Shown here piece after piece: positions 46,941 through 50,810 of a stretch of DNA of 50,810 bases. Location: positions 1,417 to 52,226 of the forward strand of contig NZ_SDEA01000018.1 in the NCBI RefSeq assembly GCF_004522155.1. The letters run 5' to 3'. The number at the start of each line of letters is the position of its first letter. Position 1 is the stretch's first letter. The notes under the pieces were generated by a model. That model saw nothing but the letters and a program-made list of their open reading frames with translations, made no database searches and was not told where the DNA came from. The DNA comes from Paracoccus luteus. Its GTDB lineage: Bacteria > Pseudomonadota > Alphaproteobacteria > Rhodobacterales > Rhodobacteraceae. The position numbers were made by a program, and so were the translations under genes.

Positions 46941-47552
46941 ATGCGCGGGACGATCACGGCGGCACTGGCGGCGATGGCACTGGCCGGCTGCGGCGTGTCC
47001 GAGGCGGCGCGGCAGGCCACCACCGCCCCCACCATCGCGGGCGCCGAAAGCCGCCCGCTGTCGGACCGGCTGACCGCCGCGCTGCCGTGGGGCAACGCGC
47101 CCGCGGCGCAGGCGGCGGCCAGCAACGGCAGCGATGCGTGGACGCAGGCCGCGTTGCAGGCGCTGAATGACGAAGGCGTCACGCTGCTGTCCACCGTGCC
47201 CTCCGACGTGATGCAGTTCTGCCCCGGTTATGCCGCGCAAACGCGCGAGAACCGGGCCGCCTTCTGGGCCGGGCTGCTGTCGGCAGTGGCGCGCCACGAC
47301 GCGGGCACCAAGGCGGCCGGCGGGAACCGCCGGTCGGGGCAGTCGGGCGGTTGCGGCGCCGGCTTGCTGGACGGGGCCGACGGGCTGCAATGCGCGGTCC
47401 GCAACGTGGCCCGCCAGGTGGCCCGCGACGGCGCCATCGCCGGGGGCAGCGGCGGCTGGCGCGGGGCGGCGCGCGACTGGCTGCCGCTGCGCTCGCAGGG
47501 CAGCCGCGACCAGATCGCCGGATGGACCCGCAAGCAGAGCTATTGCAAGTGA
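46941..47552 (+). CDS. Lipoprotein with degenerate lysozyme-like pattern
   Basis: A 203-residue lipoprotein: lipobox LAGC with Cys17 after a short signal (MRGTITAALAAMALAGC). The mature part (SDVMQFCPGYAAQTRENRAA, FWAGLLSAVARHD, CGAGLLDGADGLQCAVRNVA) has Cys positions and spacing that recall secreted SLT/lysozyme-like proteins. Where a catalytic Glu would be expected, His-Asp is read, so activity is doubtful. GGGA precedes the ATG. It diverges from gatB over 153 bases. The family assignment is tentative. Confidence 0.6.
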   Translation: MRGTITAALAAMALAGCGVSEAARQATTAPTIAGAESRPLSDRLTAALPWGNAPAAQAAASNGSDAWTQAALQALNDEGVTLLSTVPSDVMQFCPGYAAQTRENRAAFWAGLLSAVARHDAGTKAAGGNRRSGQSGGCGAGLLDGADGLQCAVRNVARQVARDGAIAGGSGGWRGAARDWLPLRSQGSRDQIAGWTRKQSYCK

Positions 47553-47598
47553 CGGCCCCGCGCCGCCCCGCCTGACGCGGGACGCCTGCGGCGCAGGA

Positions 47599-49527
47599 TC
47601 ACCGTCCGCCCGGACGGCTGTTGCGGGCGGGCGTCAGCCCGTGTTCGGGCATGTCGTCGTCATCTGCCGCGACGGGGGGCGAGACGGGGGGCGCGGCGGG
47701 TCCGTTGGCGAACCTGTCCATCAGCGCGTTTTCCATCGCCGCGTTCAGCGCCCGCGATCGTTCCAGATAAAGCGGGTTCTGGTCGATCGGCACGCCCCGC
47801 TGCCAGACCTTGGCCAGATCGCGCAACGACATCCGGTCGTGGCGGTAATAGATCTTTTCCAGCTCGGCCGCCTCGTATTCCGACAGGCCCGCGTTTTCCA
47901 GCACATAGCGGCCCGCGCGCAGCGAGCTGTCGAACATCTCGCGCACGATGTGATCCGCCTTGGCCTCATACAGCTCATAGACGGTGCTGCGGTCGCGGGC
48001 GCGCGCGACGATGACCAGATCGGGGCGCTGCGCGCGGGCATAGCGCACCAGCCGCAGGTTCGACGCCGGATCGTCCAGCGCCGCGACCAGGATGCGCGCC
48101 CGCGCCAGCCCTGCGGCGGCCAGGATCTCGGGGCGGGTCGGGTCGCCGAAATAGCCCTTGAACCCGAACTGGCGCATCAGCTGGATGGTCTTCAGATCGT
48201 GGTCCAGCACCGTGGTCTTGAACCCCGACATCGTGACCAGCCGGTTCACCACCTGCCCGAACCGGCCCACGCCCGCGATGATGATCGGCTGCTGCTCGGT
48301 GATGTCGTCGGGCGCGCCCGCCTCGCGGTCGTCGCCAAGCCAGCGCGTCACCCGGTCGTGCAGGATGAACAGCAGGGGCGTCGCCAGCATCGACAGCGCC
48401 GTGACCAGCAGGACGCCCTGCGCCACCCGGTCGGTCAGGATCGACAGCGAGATCGCATAGGCCGTCAGCACGAACCCGAACTCGCCCGCCTGGGCAAGCG
48501 ACAGGGTGAACAGGCTGCGGTCCCGCCGCCCCATTCCGGCCAGCCGGGCGATCACGGCCAGCACCCCCGCCTTGGTCGCGATCAGCACGGCGGTGATCGC
48601 CAGGATCGTGACCGGACGTTCGAACAGCAGGCCGAAATGCATCCCCGACCCGACGGTGATGAAGAACAGGCCCAGCAGCAGCCCCTTGAACGGCGCGATC
48701 TGTGCCTCAAGCTCGTGCCGGAACTCGGACCCGGCCAGCATCACGCCCGCGAGGAACGTCCCCAGCGCCGGGCTGAGGCCGACCAGCGTCATCAGCGAGG
48801 CGATGCCCACCACGATCAGCAGCGCCAGCGCCGTGTTCATCTCAAGCAGGCGCGCGCCCTGGACAAAGCGGAACACCGGGCGGATGGCGAAATGCCCCAC
48901 CGCCACGACGATGGCGACCGCGCCCAGCGTCACCAGCGCGCCGGCCCAGCCGGGCAGCCCGGCCATGAACTCGGCCCCCGGCGTGTCGTGGACGACGTGG
49001 CGCGCGCCGCTGGCAGCCAGCAGCGGCATCAGCGCCAGCATCGGAATCACGGCGATGTCCTGGGTCAGCAGCACCGCGAACGCACTGCGCCCGCCGCCGG
49101 TCTGCATCAGCGATTTCTCGGACAGCGTCTGCAGCACGATCGCCGTGGAACTGAGCGACAGGATCATCCCCAGCGTCAGCGCGACCTGCCAGCTTTGCCC
49201 CAGCACCAGCGCCACCGCGCTGAGCAGCGCGACCGTGGCCGCGATCTGCAGCCCGCCCAGGCCCAGCAGGCGCTGACGCATGTCCCACAGGCTGCGCGGC
49301 TCAAGCTCCAGCCCGATCAGGAACAGCATCATCACGACGCCAAACTCGGCGAAATGCTGAAGATCGGCGACCTGCCCGTCGCTGCCCGCCAGCCCCAGCA
49401 CCGGGCCGATCACGATGCCGGCGATCAGATAGCCCAGCACCGATCCCAGCCCCAGCCGGGCCGAGACCGGCACCGCCGCCACCATCGTCGCCAGATAGAC
49501 CGTGGCGATCAGCAGGAAGCTGCCCAA
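47599..49527 (-). CDS. Kef-type monovalent cation:proton antiporter (CPA2) with TrkA-N domain
   Basis: A 642-residue inner-membrane transporter. Residues 1-390 form about twelve helices with the CPA2 motifs FLIGLELEPRSLW, LSLSSTAIVLQTL, LTQDIAV and LAQAGEFGFVL. Residues 412-530 are a Rossmann TrkA-N domain (GVGRFG, 419-424) binding a nucleotide or glutathione-type ligand, and a disordered tail ends the chain. KefB/KefC relatives release K+ on electrophile stress. The start is a TTG at 49527 with GGGGGG just upstream; the next ATG (codon 15) would cut into the first helix. It starts 16 bases after the preceding gene. Confidence 0.9.
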   Translation of the reverse strand: MGSFLLIATVYLATMVAAVPVSARLGLGSVLGYLIAGIVIGPVLGLAGSDGQVADLQHFAEFGVVMMLFLIGLELEPRSLWDMRQRLLGLGGLQIAATVALLSAVALVLGQSWQVALTLGMILSLSSTAIVLQTLSEKSLMQTGGGRSAFAVLLTQDIAVIPMLALMPLLAASGARHVVHDTPGAEFMAGLPGWAGALVTLGAVAIVVAVGHFAIRPVFRFVQGARLLEMNTALALLIVVGIASLMTLVGLSPALGTFLAGVMLAGSEFRHELEAQIAPFKGLLLGLFFITVGSGMHFGLLFERPVTILAITAVLIATKAGVLAVIARLAGMGRRDRSLFTLSLAQAGEFGFVLTAYAISLSILTDRVAQGVLLVTALSMLATPLLFILHDRVTRWLGDDREAGAPDDITEQQPIIIAGVGRFGQVVNRLVTMSGFKTTVLDHDLKTIQLMRQFGFKGYFGDPTRPEILAAAGLARARILVAALDDPASNLRLVRYARAQRPDLVIVARARDRSTVYELYEAKADHIVREMFDSSLRAGRYVLENAGLSEYEAAELEKIYYRHDRMSLRDLAKVWQRGVPIDQNPLYLERSRALNAAMENALMDRFANGPAAPPVSPPVAADDDDMPEHGLTPARNSRPGGR

Positions 49528-49543
49528 CGTCCCCCCGGTCGGC

Positions 49544-50810
49544 TCAACGCCCGTTCAGAATGGCAAGGTTGTATTGGCGGCCACCCTTGACATAGCTGAC
49601 CCGCCCGTTCCCGATCGAGTTGATCGCGCCGCCGTCGATCTTGTCGCCCAGCCGGACGGTCACGATCTTGCCGTTGCGCAGCCGGATCAGCCCGCGGCTG
49701 GCGCGGCCCGCGCCGATCACGCCGATCACCTGCGTCTTGGCCAGATCCATGCCGCCGACGGTCGCGGCCTTGGCCACGGTGCCGGCGGTGGTGCCCTTGG
49801 CGGCGGTCACGGCAATTTCCGGCTCGTCGTCGTTTTCGGGCGGGCGGTATTCGCCGCGCTTGGCGATGGCGGCCTTTTCCTCGGCCGCGGCCTGGGCGCG
49901 GGCGCGGGCCTCGGCCGCGGCGCGGGCCTGCAGTTCGGCCTGCGCGTCGGCCGACGCCTGCGCACGGGCGCGCGCCTCGGCCTGGGCCTGCAGCTGTTCG
50001 TCCAGCCGCAGCCGTTCGGTCGCGTCGGCACCGTCGGGGCGGGACGGCGCCACCAGCGCCGCGATCTCGGCCACGGGTTCTGCGGGCCTGTCGGCGGGCG
50101 CGGGCCGCGCGGCGGTTGCGGCGGCGACCGCCTCGGCCACGGCGTCGCGCGACGGGCCGGACCCGCGCGCGGGCTTGCGCATCGGCAGGGGCGACGCGGT
50201 CAGCGCCGACAGGGCGACCCCGCCCGGCGCGGCGGCGGATTGGCCCACCGCCTCGGCAATGGCGCTGTCCACGGCCGAGGGGCCGGGCGCGGCCGATCCC
50301 GCGCGCGAGGGGCGCTGGACCGGACGCCCGGACGGCGCGGCGGTGGTCAGCCTGCGCGCAGGCTCGGCTTTTGCGGTCTTCGGCGCGGCGGGCTTGTGGG
50401 CGGCGGGGCGATCCTGCGGCCGGTCGCCGCTGGCGGCGGGGGCCGCGGCCTCGTGCAGCGCGGCGTCGATCGCCGTCCTTGACGCGCCCGGCGCCTGCGG
50501 ACGTCGGGTCGGCCGCGCCTCGGCAAAGCGGACGGCATCGGCCGCGCGGGGCGGGGCAAGGCGGTCCAGATGCGGATGCGCGGCGTAAAGCCCCGTCAGC
50601 AGCCGGTCGGCCATGACGCGTTCCGCCCCCGTCATCTCGGCCGCGGTCAGGTCTTCGTTGGCGGACCCTTCCTCAAGCGTGGCCGGACGGGCGGGGGGAC
50701 GCGCGACCGGCGCGCTGGCGGTGCCCGTGCGGGCCGGCGCGGCCGTGGAGGCCGGGGCGGCGGCGGTGGACCGCCGCGCGACGGGGCGCGCCGCCGGGCG
50801 GGCGGCGCTG
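49544..50810 (-). CDS. PilP/GspC-like C-terminal domain protein with long Ala-rich region (5' end off window)
   Basis: An open frame runs to the window edge, so the N-terminus is missing; about 421 residues are visible. Most are Ala/Pro/Arg-rich, with an RARAQASADAQAELQARAAA coiled-coil-like repeat at the middle. The last ~65 residues (VIGVIGAGRASRGLIRLRNG, KIVTVRLGDKIDGG, VSYVKGGRQYNLAIL) look like the small beta domain of type IV pilus PilP or GspC proteins, suggesting a periplasmic, envelope-spanning role. An internal ATG at 50635 is not likely to be the start, since coding continues upstream. It is co-directional with the Kef-type gene 16 bases on. Confidence 0.6.
   Translation of the reverse strand, partial: SAARPAARPVARRSTAAAPASTAAPARTGTASAPVARPPARPATLEEGSANEDLTAAEMTGAERVMADRLLTGLYAAHPHLDRLAPPRAADAVRFAEARPTRRPQAPGASRTAIDAALHEAAAPAASGDRPQDRPAAHKPAAPKTAKAEPARRLTTAAPSGRPVQRPSRAGSAAPGPSAVDSAIAEAVGQSAAAPGGVALSALTASPLPMRKPARGSGPSRDAVAEAVAAATAARPAPADRPAEPVAEIAALVAPSRPDGADATERLRLDEQLQAQAEARARAQASADAQAELQARAAAEARARAQAAAEEKAAIAKRGEYRPPENDDEPEIAVTAAKGTTAGTVAKAATVGGMDLAKTQVIGVIGAGRASRGLIRLRNGKIVTVRLGDKIDGGAINSIGNGRVSYVKGGRQYNLAILNGR

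Noticed and set aside
47230..49590. Plus-strand ORF of 786 aa
   Set aside because: Antisense to the Kef-type antiporter; Arg/His/Gln-rich shadow.

Overview
The window looks like part of an alphaproteobacterial chromosome of the Rhodobacteraceae, probably Paracoccus or a close relative. The grounds are high GC, a circularly permuted tmRNA whose tag reads ANDNRAPVALAA, a ChpT-type phosphotransferase, ornithine-lipid genes olsB-olsA, a short-form hisG paired with hisZ, and DUF3553, DUF2171 and DUF2270 proteins. The genus is an inference; no rRNA gene is present.

There are two unlike parts. Positions 1 to about 18.7-19.0 kb are an accessory mobile island of lower and uneven GC. It has a tyrosine integrase cut by the left edge (1-768), an excisionase-like HTH gene (787-1218), and a three-gene minus-strand operon with PemK/MazF-like features (1310-2895). 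Facing away from that operon is a coupled three-gene plus-strand operon (3199-8503): a nitrilase-fold protein with an intact Glu-Lys-Cys triad, a small 'middle component', and a Rad50/SMC-like ATPase with a zinc hook. This resembles the ABC-three-component (ABC-3C) conflict systems and is the best candidate here for an undescribed system. Unknown small and coiled-coil genes follow (8599-10946). Next comes an overlapping minus-strand module (11035-16980) of an MmeI-like DNA methyltransferase, an SF2 helicase and a GIY-YIG protein, which looks like a restriction or defence cassette; its recognition region is an AT-rich patch. Last is a primase-polymerase-type replication protein (17108-18652). 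The island ends within a 348 bp non-coding stretch beside the 3' end of guaB.

From 19,001 to the end the genes are core and densely packed. In order: guaB, a TDT-type permease, a FadL-type outer-membrane protein, a P-loop protein coupled to metA, ppk2, an SDR, a thioredoxin-reductase-like flavoprotein, an MTA/SAH nucleosidase-like gene, an orphan PotD-like binding protein, a PaaI thioesterase, a periplasmic DsrE-like protein, ssrA (tmRNA), DUF2270, a GST, proA, chpT, DUF3553, olsB-olsA, an SLC13 permease with TrkA-C domains, a YmdB-type phosphoesterase, ftsY, DUF2171, a small exported protein, hisS-hisZ-hisG, slyX, DUF4177, gatB, a lipoprotein, a Kef-type antiporter with a TTG start, and a truncated PilP-like gene at the right edge.

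No CRISPR array, tRNA, rRNA, insertion sequence or riboswitch was recognised. Function calls come from reading motifs by eye, without database searches.
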